The position numbers and the translations under genes are program-made. Below, piece by piece: positions 45,546 through 55,800 of a stretch of 64,000 nt of DNA; positions within the stretch are counted from its first letter, which is position 1; each line of letters opens with the position of its first letter. The stretch lies in NCBI GenBank assembly GCA_963920525.1, contig OY986436.1:31227574-31291573 (forward strand), in the 5' to 3' direction. Under the pieces are notes generated by a model, which saw only the letters and a program-made list of their open reading frames with translations, did not search any database and was not told where the DNA came from. The DNA is from Dichetophora obliterata (taxonomy: Eukaryota > Arthropoda > Insecta > Diptera > Sciomyzidae).

Positions 45546-46145
45546 ATTTCATTGGAAATGCAAAAAGTGAATTTCGTGTACTCATCAAGAATTATTTTTT
45601 GCATAAAAAACTATCACTTAAACCAAGGAATGGCTTGCTTAGTACTACAGGGACGCTGCATCATACATTTCTATGGTCTATAAGTGGTTTACTGAATTCC
45701 GTTGTGGTCGTACTAGCGCAAGTGATGCTGAACGTTCAGGTCGCCCAAAAGAGGTTGTCACTCCAGAAATCGTTGATAAAATTCATGGGTGAGGTGGCTG
45801 AGGCTATAGGCATCTCATGTGAGCGGGTACATCAAACTTTTGATGAATATTTGGACCTAATAAAGCTATCCGCGCGATGAGTGGCGCTATTGCTCACACT
45901 CGACCATAAGCGCATGCATGTGACCACTTCAAAGGAGTGTTTGGCGATGTTTAACCGAAAACCGAAATAGTTTTGTGCCGTTTCGTGACCTTAAATGAAA
46001 CATATATACATCACAACACACCAGAGAGCAAGAAAAATTTAAAGTGGACTTCTCTGGGTGCATCCACACCAAAGAAGACCAAGGAGGGTCTGTTGGCTTA
46101 CAAGGTCATAACAACAATTTTTTTTATGCATTCACATCGATTACC
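45546..46145 (+). pseudogene. Decayed mariner transposase (DD34D-type)
   Basis: Across several frames the plus strand shows the N-terminal FRVLIKNYFLHKK near 45570, then YKWFTEFRCGRTSASDAERS and GRPKEVVTPEIVDKIH near 45690-45790. A helix-turn-helix remnant (EAIGISCERVHQTF) and a catalytic-core remnant (VTLNETYIHHNTPESK near 45990) follow. The usual first catalytic Asp (DET) is Asn here. The distal half, including the second and third catalytic residues, is missing or unrecognisable. The DAERSGRPKE stretch is typical of mariner subfamilies found widely in insects. Mariners move by cut-and-paste into TA, but neither end was located. It is inactive. Confidence 0.82.
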
Positions 46146-46259
46146 TTAAAAAACGTAGATTTTAAAAAGTAAGACTATTGGTTTGTGTCTCAAATTTTAT
46201 GTTTATGGTATTGAGTGTTACTTTCGGAATATTTGTAGCAAGCACGGTGATTTTTTTTT

Positions 46260-49200
46260 TTTGGATCTCGCTATAGTCCATTTTTTTTGCTCAAATGTTG
46301 ACCTGCTGTAAGTTGTCATTTAGGTTAGAAATCGTTACGTCAATATTATCAGGCATGCAGGGCATATATAACCGTACGTCGTCAACATACATTTGAATTT
46401 CGCAATTGTTTAAAATCTTTGGCAGATCATTGATGTAGATTGAGAATAAAGGTATACCCAAAACTGACTTCTGGGGTACTCCCCGCGTTAATTTCACAAA
46501 TTTATAGACTGCATCCCCGCAGCAAACTGCTCACTGTCATTTGCTCAAATAGGACGTAATTAAATTAGCAGCACTTCTATCAAACCCAAAATCGATGTCA
46601 ACTTTGTGACAAGTACATCGTGATTTACAGTATCAAAAGGCTTAGAGTGATCAAGCAGGATCAATACAGTAACCTTTTAACAATCTATAGTGGCCCGGAT
46701 TTCTTCAACTACATCAGTAAAGGCTGTTACACATCCACGTTTCGAACTAAAACCAGATTGCTTCTCAGATAGTAATCTATTTTTTAGTAAATAGATGATT
46801 ATTCGTTTGTATATAGGTTAGGTTAAACCGGATGCCTTCGTGAAGGCTCATATAGACAAATTCGATCTAAGTAGGGCAGGGCATGTGCCTTGCACTTCCT
46901 GCAGTTGTCATCCGTGGTAATGCCAAGCTTCCTCGCGTGGGCTGCCGTCAAGCGGTGACCAGTGAGCATGCCCACTAGTGTCCTGCAATCTTTGCGCGGG
47001 CGTGCCAAGATGAACAGAGTTCGTTTTTCGCATTGTGCATTGCACATGATTTTCGAGATTTTGCACGATGTCGTATCTCTCCACCTACGATTCACTGCTA
47101 GTGTGGCTCTTCTTTCGAGGTTCCTGTACGACTCTTGTAGCGGTGTAAGTACATGTTCTGCGAGTTCTGATTCCAGCCCGGCGCCTTCCTTTGCTAAACC
47201 ATCTGCCATCTCGTTTCCTTCAATGCCCTGGTGGCTAGGGACCCAGTAGATGCGCACTCTTTTCGAAGCGCATAGTGCATCTAGGGCATCTCTGCCAGCC
47301 AAGACAATTTTGGACTTGATGCTAGCGGAGCGCATGGATTTGATCGCCGCTTGACTGTCAACGAAAATGTTGATGTTAGAGTGTTATGTGTCCATGCTGA
47401 GGGCTATCTCAGCAGCCTTCCTTATGGCAAATATTTCCGCCTGGAAGATACTGCAGTGGTTGGTTGGGCAGTTTATATGGCTGCATTATATTAGGCTCTG
47501 CGCAATACACCGCCGCACCTACCCCCGTAGGCATTTTGGAGCCGTCGGTAAATATGTTGACCTCCTGCTGTGCTTGTTCTATACCTTTGCACCAGTCATT
47601 TGGTCCCAGAAAAGTTCGTGCTTTGGAATTGACTATCGTGCGAGGCACCATGTAGTCCGTGCTACTAGGTAGATCCTTTCCGATTGTACAATGTCCAAAA
47701 TTTTGAATGTGAATGTTGCCTGGCGCCGTAAGGCGTTGTGCCGTTTTTCCGGCTATTAGTTTTACGTGTATGTCCAGGGGGTCCATACTTAGAATGGTTT
47801 CAAGCGCTTTAGTTGGAGTTGACTTCAGTGCCCCCGTGATGCATAGCGCTGCCTGCCGCTGAGTTTTCTCCAAGTATAGGAGGTGTCTTCAATAGGACGC
47901 ACTACCATCACATAAATCCAGTGCATCAGAAAGGGTGAGAGACCCCAGGTACTGCCTAGCATCTTATTGGATGTGTATAGCGCAATGGTGGATTTCTTCA
48001 CCCTTTCTTCCACTTTGGTTTTCCATGACAGCTTGCTGTCCAGGACGATTCCTAGATATTTTGTGTGAGTTTTCGGTATGAGACGTAAATCGTTCAATTT
48101 CGGTGGTATCCACTGTGGTATCTTGTACCTTTTCGTGAACAGAACCAGATCCGTTTTCTCTGTGTTAATACTAATACCGACTGAATTTGACCATCTAAGT
48201 ACATCTTTGAGTGTGCTCTCCATTATGGAGCTTACTGTTGATAGACATTTCCCTACTATAATTATGCTTATGTCGTCTGCATATGCAGTTATCCTCGGGG
48301 CTCTACCTGCGAACTTTTCGAGTAGTTCATTAACTACAAGATTCCATAGTAGTGGCGAGGGGACCCCTCCCTGGGGTGTCCCACTACGAGCTTCCCTTAC
48401 CATGGATTTAGTGCCCCACTCAGCCCGCACCTTTCTGCAGCTTAGCAACTTGTCTAACCATAGGTTTTTTGCTGGTGGTGCCTCTATTGCACGTAATCCA
48501 CTAAGGATTACGGTGGTTGATACATTGTTGAATGCACCTGAGATGTCTAGAAACGCTCCGAGTGCGTATTCCTTGTGGTGGAGGGCTTTTTCTAGGGTTA
48601 CTACTAGGGAATGTAGTGCCGTTTCAACTGATTTCCCTTTCGTATATGCGTGCTGGTTGGTTGATAACTGGATTGAACTGTTTCTTAGCGTTTGTATATA
48701 AATAACTCTTAAACTTTTGAGAGAAAAGGCAAGATCGCTATGGGGCGGTACGCATTATCATACTTTGAAAAAAATCTCTTGAAAAATCTTAGCTATTTTC
48801 CAGTTTGTAGGAAATTTGCTTGTGGTAAAACAGGTGTTAAAAATGTGTGTTATGACGTTATGACCCGTAAGAGTTTTGGCAGTAAAACTTTGATGAAAAC
48901 CAAATTAGCTTTATCAAGCCCAATTGCGTTGAACTTTATGGCAAGAAAATTTCTTAGTACGTCAGTTTCAGCAACACATGAAAAACTGAATTTTGAATTA
49001 TTATTTAAGAGAATCGGTAAATCTTTGTAGGAGTTTTAAATTACAGAAGGCACATAAATATTGGAAAATTTAAAGTTCAATTCATCGACATTGCCTGCTT
49101 TTACAAAGGTTATTCCGCTTCGAATTGCTGCCAGGTTTTTTATGATTTGTCATAGATCAAAATAAATTTGAACAACATTTTTGATTGGCTATTTTGACGC

Positions 49201-49330
49201 CTATTTTACATTTTTTTCTAAGAGAGCAAAAGTTGTTTTACAGATCAGAAGGCTTAAATCGTTTCCACTTTTTGTATGCATTGTTGCTACTCAATATTAG
49301 TGATTAAACCAGGGTCGTTCAGGATTTCGT
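46260..49330 (-). pseudogene. Jockey-like LINE on the minus strand, split by a LOA LINE
   Basis: Minus-strand reading starts near 49330 with a decayed pre-RT region (48740-49030), then AYRPIAILPFLSKV near 48750. The frame is interrupted by 46816-48688 and resumes with LLSEKQSGFSS near 46770. The palm motif RGVPQKSVLGIPLF is near 46480, and the active site MYVDDVRLY near 46390, altered from the usual AYADD. The terminal part (DNIDVTISNLNDNLQQ) lies near 46310. The frame is exactly continuous when the LOA insert and one copy of its target duplication are removed. Several stops and frameshifts make it inactive. It resembles, but is not clearly the same as, the LINE at 37005-41450. Confidence 0.8.
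46816..48688 (-). mobile_element. LOA-type LINE (5'-truncated, RNase H-bearing) inserted in the jockey LINE
   Basis: The minus strand encodes the reverse transcriptase palm (YALGAFLDISGAFNNV, then SGTPQGGVPSPLLW and AYADDISIII). A thumb (TKYLGIVLDSKLSW) and an RNase H domain follow (FTDGSKMPTGVG, then VDSQAAIKS, YWVPSHQGIEGNEMAD). A CRKC Zn motif lies near the end. GTPQGG-SPLLW plus a downstream RNase H suggests the LOA/I group. Stops and frameshifts (near 47380, 47450 and 47890) inactivate it. CGTTTGTATATA at 46804-46815 and 48689-48700 is the target duplication. The minus-strand 3' end is AACCTAACCT, the same tail type as the LINE at 50539-52246. Confidence 0.9.
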
Positions 49331-50337
49331 ATCGCTTTACTTTTAAGTGGTACATGTTTCTCAAATAAGTAGTTTTCTTAAAATTTTTAATATTAATTTA
49401 ATCAGGCATATTCCACATTCCACTTTGGAGTGGAAGTGAAAATAAATCATAATTGAATTCAATATATGGTGTACTATTAATAACTTTTTTCGTTAATAAA
49501 ATTATTTATATTAATAAATTAAATAATATAAAAAAAAAATATGCGTCGCTGGACACACAAGAGAAGCGAAGCTTTTTCGCAGTTTTATACGTTTCGTAAT
49601 TTAATGCTTTTTTTAATAAAAAAATTTTTAAATTGAAAAATTTTAAATAACTAATGTTAACTAAAAAATAATTTCCCACCTGTAAATTTTATTGCCTTAC
49701 ATTTTTATTTTACATTAATTTTGAATTATTTTTGTAAATGTTAATGAAATTATTGGGTTTTAATATCAAAAATATCACACGTATATTATGTAGATGTAAT
49801 GTCATCGATATTTCTAGCAAATATTACATCAATAGTTGTCCTAATCTTGTTGTGCAAATATTTGGATCGCTTGTCATTCGCAAATTATATTTATCAAAAC
49901 AGCATTGTTTAAGGCTTAGAATTTTTATGAAACTGATTTTTTTATATTTCAAAACTATAGTCTTTCTGAAGTTAATGTCCAATTATAATAGAATAACGTA
50001 ATGTGATCTAATGTCAGTTGAGCAGTGCGTTCTTTCACTTATTGTTTGAAACAATGCTTTCTTATACAAGTGGTTTAAATAAACGTAACGTAACGTGACG
50101 GAACGTATAAACCCGTGGATTTTAGATTTCTACATTACTTTACATTACGTCTTGTCAAAAAGCAAATGAACATTGTATTTTCACTTCTACAGCCGTTTTA
50201 GTAGGTGTCGAGCCACAGTGTTTCGCCTAAATTCATTCTCTTTATATTCATTTATCTCTAAACTACTGTTTTCGGCATGGTGTTGAAAAAAAAAAAACAA
50301 AAACTATTTAGCCGAATCATCTGAAATTTAAATATGC
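49331..50337. other. No gene seen
   Basis: AT-rich. A short GTAACGTAACGTGACGGAACGT run lies at about 50084. No coding motif. Confidence 0.5.
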
Positions 50338-50344
50338 TATTCAT

Positions 50345-50531
50345 AACAGCGGCGGTCAATGCAGAAGAGGACGACCGCATCTTCGTTGGAAAGACCAAGT
50401 AGAGGACAACCTGACGAAGCTTGGAATTTCCAACTGGCGCCAGCAAGCGAAAGACAGAAATAGCTGGCGCAAATTCTTAGATGACGCCAAGACCGACATA
50501 CGGTTGTAGCGCCAACTAAGTAAGTAGTAAG
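50345..50531 (+). mobile_element. 3' end of an RTE-type LINE
   Basis: The plus strand encodes RGRPRLRWKDQVEDNLTKLG and then NWRQQAKDRNSWRKFLDDA before a stop. This is the C-terminal 'GRP--RW-D-V-EDL--LG--NWR--A-DR--WR' tail of RTE-clade proteins. It is followed by a TAAG-type tail (CTAAGTAAGTAGTAAG), also usual for RTE. Only the last ~190 bases of the element are present. TATTCAT before it (50338-50344) and after it (50532-50538) may be its target duplication. Confidence 0.75.
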
Positions 50532-50538
50532 TATTCAT

Positions 50539-52246
50539 TTCCAAATTTCCCACTACCATACGCGACGTCATGCAAAGAGCTCTTTGCAAACTCGAGCAAT
50601 GGGCCAAATCCTGTGGTCTTGGAGTAAATCCGGCCAAAACAGACTTGGTCCTTTTCACAAGGAAACATAGAATTCCGTCTCTCACACCAATCATGCTTAA
50701 TGGGTCTGCATTGTCCGTATCGGAAAATGCAAAATATCTAGGACTCATTCTTGATAGGAAACTTAGCTGGAAACTTAATATTCTTGAGCGTACGAAGAAA
50801 GCGACAGTTGCGCTGTACACTTGCAAAAAAGCTATAGGGAAAAGATGGGGGTTTTCCCCAAATATCGTTCACTGGCTGTATAAAGGGGTCATTAGACCTA
50901 TACTTCTATATGGAGCATCGATATGGTGGCCTGCTTTGGACAAGGTCACATATTTCAACCAGCTCCAAAAAGTCCAAAGAATGGCATCTATTTGCATCAG
51001 TGGTGCTCTGAGAACAACACCGACTGCGGCTTTAGAGACCTTATTACACCTTCTACCGCTTGACTTGGTTGCTAGGCAACAGGCAGCTTGTTCGGCGGTC
51101 AGACTTAGGGAAACTGGAGTATGGAAAAGCCTGGGTTCAGGACACGCATCTATACTCTACAAATTCAACTTCATTCCACCAAGGACTGATTATTGTAAAC
51201 CACTGCTTTCCTTTGATGGAAACTACGGTACGCTTATTCCGCCTAGAACATACTGGAATAAAGGTGCGCCGTGGAAACCGGGGTGTCTTTATTTCTATAC
51301 AGATGGGTCAAAATTAAATGGCAAGGTCGGGTATGGGGTCTACTCAAAAGAATTAGGGGTATCCTTAGTTCGTAGGCTGCCGGATCACTGTAGTGTTTAC
51401 CAAGCCGAAATGATGGCGATTAAAGATGTTGCAACCTGGCTCTCAGAGAACGTCATCTCTAAACGAGAAATACATATTTTCTCGGACAGCCAAGCAGCGA
51501 TCAAATCGATTGAGCAGGTATCCATCAACTCTAAAGTAGCCAGAGAATGCCGTGCTGCATTAGGCGAAATGTCAAAGTTCTTTGACATCAGCTTAATCTG
51601 GGTACCTGGGCATAAGGGCATACGTGGAAATGAAAAAGCAGACGAGCTTGCTAGGAAAGGTACATCGGTGACTCTAATGGGTCGAAACTCGCCGAGCATC
51701 CCGATGGCAACTGTCAAAATGCTACTTAATGAGTACACCACATCTAAAGCCAACTCAAGATGGGCTGAACTCTCAACATGCAGAACAACAAGGCTTATCT
51801 GGCCGACTCTAAACCCAAAGCGATCGAGAGTCCTTCTCTCGTTGGGAAGATCAGAGGTGGCTACGTTAGTGGCTGTTACCACAGGGCACTGCCTAATAGG
51901 CAGACATGCCTCCAGATTGGGAGTCATCACTAATGACTTCTGGAGAAGCTGCAGGGACGAGGAGGAGGAGGAAACTATCTCCCACCTTCTATGTTCCTGT
52001 CCCGCGCTTGCGAGAAGAAGGCATAAACATTTGGGGTCATTCTTCTTTTCGGAGCTTGACGACCTGTCGGAGACAAGCGTCAAACGTCTAACAAGCTTTA
52101 TTAAGAGCTCAATGTGGTTCCACTCGGACTGAAGGCCAAGTGTGCAGCGGTATCACAACGGACCTTACTGGTCTAAGTGAGCTGTGGTACGTGCGTTTTG
52201 GTTTTAAGCACGTACAGCGGCTGCCGCCTCAACCTAACCTAACCTA
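50539..52246 (+). mobile_element. LOA-type LINE, 5'-truncated, with 10-bp target duplication
   Basis: AAGTATTCAT stands at 50529-50538 and 52247-52256. The insert begins inside the reverse transcriptase just after the active site, runs through RNase H to a stop at 52132, and ends with a 3' UTR carrying GGTATCACAACGGACC, GGTCTAAGTGAGCT and CCTAACCTAACCTAA. It landed in or beside the RTE tail. Confidence 0.92.
50540..52132 (+). CDS. LOA-type LINE ORF2 C-terminal part: RT thumb, RNase H, Zn tail (open frame)
   Basis: The frame is open from the insertion point to the stop; the ATG at 50570 is internal, giving 520 codons. The first ~130 residues are the reverse-transcriptase thumb (NPAKTDLVLFTRKHRIPSLT, then AKYLGLILDRKLSWK), preceded in a whole element by the YADD active site, which is absent. 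RNase H occupies about residues 240-375 with all four acidic positions visible: YTDGSK, AEMMAIK, FSDSQAAIKS and GNEKADELA. The tail near residue 465 has CRDEEEEETISHLLCSCP; the Cys expected two residues before CRDE reads Trp-Arg, so the zinc motif is damaged. LINE ORF2 proteins nick DNA and reverse-transcribe their own RNA. This fragment cannot do that but could fold as an RNase H. Confidence 0.88.
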   Translation, partial: SKFPTTIRDVMQRALCKLEQWAKSCGLGVNPAKTDLVLFTRKHRIPSLTPIMLNGSALSVSENAKYLGLILDRKLSWKLNILERTKKATVALYTCKKAIGKRWGFSPNIVHWLYKGVIRPILLYGASIWWPALDKVTYFNQLQKVQRMASICISGALRTTPTAALETLLHLLPLDLVARQQAACSAVRLRETGVWKSLGSGHASILYKFNFIPPRTDYCKPLLSFDGNYGTLIPPRTYWNKGAPWKPGCLYFYTDGSKLNGKVGYGVYSKELGVSLVRRLPDHCSVYQAEMMAIKDVATWLSENVISKREIHIFSDSQAAIKSIEQVSINSKVARECRAALGEMSKFFDISLIWVPGHKGIRGNEKADELARKGTSVTLMGRNSPSIPMATVKMLLNEYTTSKANSRWAELSTCRTTRLIWPTLNPKRSRVLLSLGRSEVATLVAVTTGHCLIGRHASRLGVITNDFWRSCRDEEEEETISHLLCSCPALARRRHKHLGSFFFSELDDLSETSVKRLTSFIKSSMWFHSD

Positions 52247-52256
52247 AAGTATTCAT

Positions 52257-53430
52257 AACAACGGTGGCTATCGCTGGAACTAGAATTAAAGCTTTATTTA
52301 AAAAATATCGTTTATTTTATACTTATTAACCGGTAGTAAACAAGCTGTTGTAAGAACTTAATTTTCAAAAGCGCGTCATTCTGTCAATTTTTCATAATTT
52401 TTTTTCTAGTGCCAGCCATAGCTGCACTCATAGTGATTAATAATATTGTAGTTTTTATTTTTCAGACAAAGAGAAAAGTCAAAATCTACAACACCGCCCA
52501 TGCCCCTTTTCCTTGAAAGCGTCTCATTGAACACCATTTTGAATAAGATCAACAATTTTTATTTAAAAAATAATATTTTTTTATGATGAATGAGAGTTAC
52601 AATACACATTAAAAGTTTAAATATCGTTGTTCAATATTTTCACTTTTTAAAAAAATCCAAAAAATACCTTACATTTCGAGCGCTAGACCACCATCCTTGC
52701 CTTAAGTGCCTATCAACATTCATGTCTGAATTCGCAATTAAAATCCACCCGTTCATTGGAACCTTGCTGCTTTTGTTGTTTGGATAGCTAATGCAAAATG
52801 CTTTTTACTACGTTTCCAAGGCGAGTTGATCCTAGGTTGAGTTTTCTTCAAGTTGACATAATGGCTTTTGTAGCTCGATAGTGCTTCCATGCACAACATT
52901 GAGTTGAGTTGGACTTCTGCCATTCTATTCGCCATTTTTTCTTAGTATAAATGTGTGCGTTCAGAAGGTGAAAAATTTACTAAACATATTGAGTCTTTGA
53001 TCAGTATTAGTTTCCGCTACTTTGTGTGCCTGCTGAACGGTTTGTTACATTTTATGTCAACGCAGTGGCAGAAATAAAATAAAATAACAAGAAACCTTAC
53101 TCAACAGTTGAGCAACTGTTTTATATTCTGAACGCATCCAAGCTAAGTCAGTTAAATCTAATAAGTTTCGCGGAGTTTCGTGGATTTGACGAAATTTAAC
53201 TCAACTCGCGTTTCCATGGCGAGTTAAATCGAGGTTGACTCGGGATTAACTTCCCATGTAGTATTTGATCGATAATTGTGATCTGCTGCATTATAGCTTC
53301 ACGCAAACATAATAGAATATGTAGGGCAACTAATGAACAATCCCTTTAATAAATTCCTGTCATATACTGCAACATAGCTTCAGTTAATATTGAATGAATC
53401 AATATTATAATATCATAACAAAAATAGTTG
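52257..53430. other. No gene seen; repeated GTTTCCA-GGCGAGTT motif
   Basis: ACGTTTCCAAGGCGAGTTGA (52811) and GCGTTTCCATGGCGAGTTAA (53208) occur in the same orientation, each followed by AGGTTGA. The second also forms AACTCGC...GCGAGTT. They may mark a small unclassified repeat. Nothing coding was seen. Confidence 0.45.
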
Positions 53431-53432
53431 GT

Positions 53433-53503
53433 TTGGAGTAGTGGTTAGCGTGTAGAACTCTCGATCGTATAGCGCGAGTTCGATACTCACCCTTGCAAAG
53501 AAA
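53433..53503 (+). repeat. tRNA-like sequence (tRNA pseudogene or SINE head)
   Basis: GGAGTAGTGGTTAGCGTGTA resembles an A-box region. About 30 bases on, GCGAGTTCGATACTCACC resembles a B box with a short T-arm stem. The acceptor arms do not pair well, so I do not call a functional tRNA. No recognised SINE body follows. Confidence 0.5.
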
Positions 53504-53654
53504 TATTTTTAGTTTTATATCCTCTTGTTGTAACACACGCAAGTAAAAAAAAACAATTCTAAGAAAAAGGTGTATGGAAAAAAGTGTCGTTTTTCAGATT
53601 TCACTCAAGCAAATCACAAAACGAGGCGTAAAAAGCTTCACTTTTAAAATGTTA

Positions 53655-54577
53655 TACAGGGTCCGCCAAATAACTTTTTTTTTTGAAAATTGTATAAAAA
53701 AAAAACTGCTAGATATTTTCTCAAATTTCTTTTTTTATTTGAAAGTGCAATCCTTCCGGTTAATAATCGAAAATAATTCCATTCAAATGGCTGCCTCGGT
53801 TGGCCATGCAGTAGCCTACACGATCGGTCCAATTTTTAAGCACATTATCGATTGTGTGCAGCTGTATTTCACCAATGGCTTCACGAATATTGTCCTTTAA
53901 AGCGTCTATTGTCTCTGGCTTGTCGGCGTAACACTTATCTTTGAGGGCACCCCACAAATAATAGTCCAACGGTGTCAAGTCGCAGCTCCGAGGTGGCCAA
54001 ACAACATCAGCTCTACGGCTGATAATGCTATCTTCAAAAACAGGGCGCAAAACATCGAGTGTAGCTTCGGCTGTGTGGCACGTAGCGCCGTCCTGTTGAA
54101 ACCAAATGTTGCCAATATCCTCCTCTTCAATTTATGTGAACAAAAATTCGTTCAACATGGCCCGATAACGATCGCCATTGACTGTAACGGCCACTCCTTG
54201 CTCATTTTCGAAGAAAAATGGCCCAATTATGCCTCTGGACCAAAATCCGCACCAAACAGTGACTCGTTTTGGGTGCAGTGGCTTTTCAATGTATGCGTGC
54301 GGGTTTTCTGTGCCCCAAATGCGACAATTTTGCTTGTTTACATACCCGCCAAGATCAAAATGAACTTCATCTGAAAAGATGATTTTTTTGCCAAAATCGG
54401 CATCTTCTGTAAGTCGATCGCAGGCCAACTTCTCAGCGTTGTTAAAGCATATACACAACCGTATTCGTTCAGCGGAAGGATAAAACTAATTATCTGTCAA
54501 ATCAGACATGAGCTAAGTGCTACTATTCACGAAATAAGCACTAGTTGAAAAAAAAACTTTAGATGGCGGACCCTGTA
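53655..54577 (-). mobile_element. Internally deleted mariner-like element (DD41D type), copy 2
   Basis: The ends ACAGGGTCCGCCA and TGGCGGACCCTGT are bounded by TA. The element is ~920 bp and about 95% identical by eye to 13998-14915. It has the same deletion of the N-terminal transposase coding region. Confidence 0.92.
53760..54458 (-). pseudogene. Mariner-like transposase catalytic domain, broken
   Basis: This is the same protein as in copy 1, split by a stop near 54132 (FT followed by TAA instead of a Lys codon). The N-terminal piece includes FSDEVHFDLGG, whose Asp is catalytic. The C-terminal piece includes TPLDYYLWG, where the third acidic residue is the expected Asp, unlike Glu in copy 1. 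The second Asp lies in the QQDGATCHTA-like region between. The helix-turn-helix DNA-binding region is deleted, exactly as in copy 1. The reading between ATG and the retained domain starts MSDLTDN and hits TAG. It is inactive, but its terminal repeats look usable by a transposase supplied in trans. Confidence 0.9.
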
Positions 54578-55136
54578 TAAAACACCATATATCAAATTTA
54601 ATTAGGATTTCATTTCATTTCCACTCGGAAGTCGAATGTAAAACATGCCTGAATATAACAGATTTTTTGAAAGTAGGTTATTTTTTCTGTAAGCTTCAAC
54701 TACCTGACGAACCTCTTGCATTGCATCTTCATCATTTGTCCTACTAAAATCTTGAACGAATTTTATGCCCCTCTCTGAGTATCATTTACGAAAAATAAAT
54801 AAATCTCGACAGAAGCTCCAGCTTTCTTCGACATCAAATGCAATTTGCATACTCTTTCAAAAAAATCTGTTTTTGCATACACTATCGTATTCTAAGTAAA
54901 ATCGAGGTCTTGAAACGGAAATAATTTGTCCATCCAAACCAAGCTTTTAAGTAGATTTTGAACGAAAGAATGGAAATATCTCAAAAGCTATTTTTCTGGG
55001 TGTTGAAAATTCGTCTCTAAACTGAAATATTTTACAACTTTTGCTTTGGACTTCCCTTCCAACGGGCATGACATTTTTTTTAAGATACATAAGCTTAATT
55101 AACTTTAGTCCAAATAACTTGAACATTATTAAAGAC
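54578..55136. other. No gene seen
   Basis: AT-rich DNA. No recognised motif. Confidence 0.5.
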
Positions 55137-55144
55137 TTACAGGT

Positions 55145-55792
55145 TAGGGGTGTCCACTTGGAAAATACATCGATGTTTTTTTCGATGTAATGCATCGAGA
55201 CAGTGCATCGATACTTTCTGATATATCGTTGAGAAACATCGATGTTTTCTAAAAATCGAGTACTTTTTCTGGCACAATGCTAAAATCAGCCCCTTCCTTA
55301 ACTATTTTTAATTTAACTATGACTATTTTATTAAAAGCTCCTACAAAACCCCTGTCCTTGTCCGCACACCTTTTATCCGTAACTAAGGAAAAGAAAAACA
55401 AAATTTTTTACAATCATTCTATGATTCAGTTGATGTTTATTAAAAAACATAAACGAAATAAACATAAGAATATTGATTATTCTAAAAAAAATTGTCAATT
55501 TATGAATATTGATCATAATTACTACAAAAAGTAATAACAAAAAAGCCTTTACAATCATAGAAATTCCAGTATTAGTGTCCTATTTCTAGTGTTTTCCTTT
55601 TTAATTATTTTTTTTTTATTTATTTTTTTTTATAATAGTTTCATTAGGTGGTTAAAATTCATTTGATGTTATATGAAAATACAACAATCCATCGAGTATA
55701 TCAAAAGCTTTTCAAAACATCGGATCAAATCGATGTATCGAATTGTAAACACCGAGTAAATCCGATGCATAGTTGTATATCGAATATCCCTA
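55145..55792. mobile_element. hAT-like MITE (648 bp) with 8-bp target duplication
   Basis: TTACAGGT stands at 55137-55144 and 55793-55800. The element begins TAGGGGTGTCCAC and ends GAATATCCCTA, giving a short imperfect inverted repeat TAGGGRTRTYC. Subterminal regions on both sides are full of CATCGATGT-type words (e.g. ACATCGATGTTTTC, AATCGATGTATCGA), as seen for transposase-binding repeats of hAT elements. No transposase is encoded. Confidence 0.85.
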
Positions 55793-55800
55793 TTACAGGT

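Noticed and set aside
47078..48701. Long plus-strand open frames opposite the LOA LINE (e.g. 207 codons at 48078)
   Set aside because: They are antisense shadows of the minus-strand reverse transcriptase and RNase H, which carry the conserved motifs.
51397..52083. 228-codon minus-strand frame
   Set aside because: It is a shadow of the plus-strand LINE ORF2; the protein has no motif and the plus strand has the full RNase H pattern.
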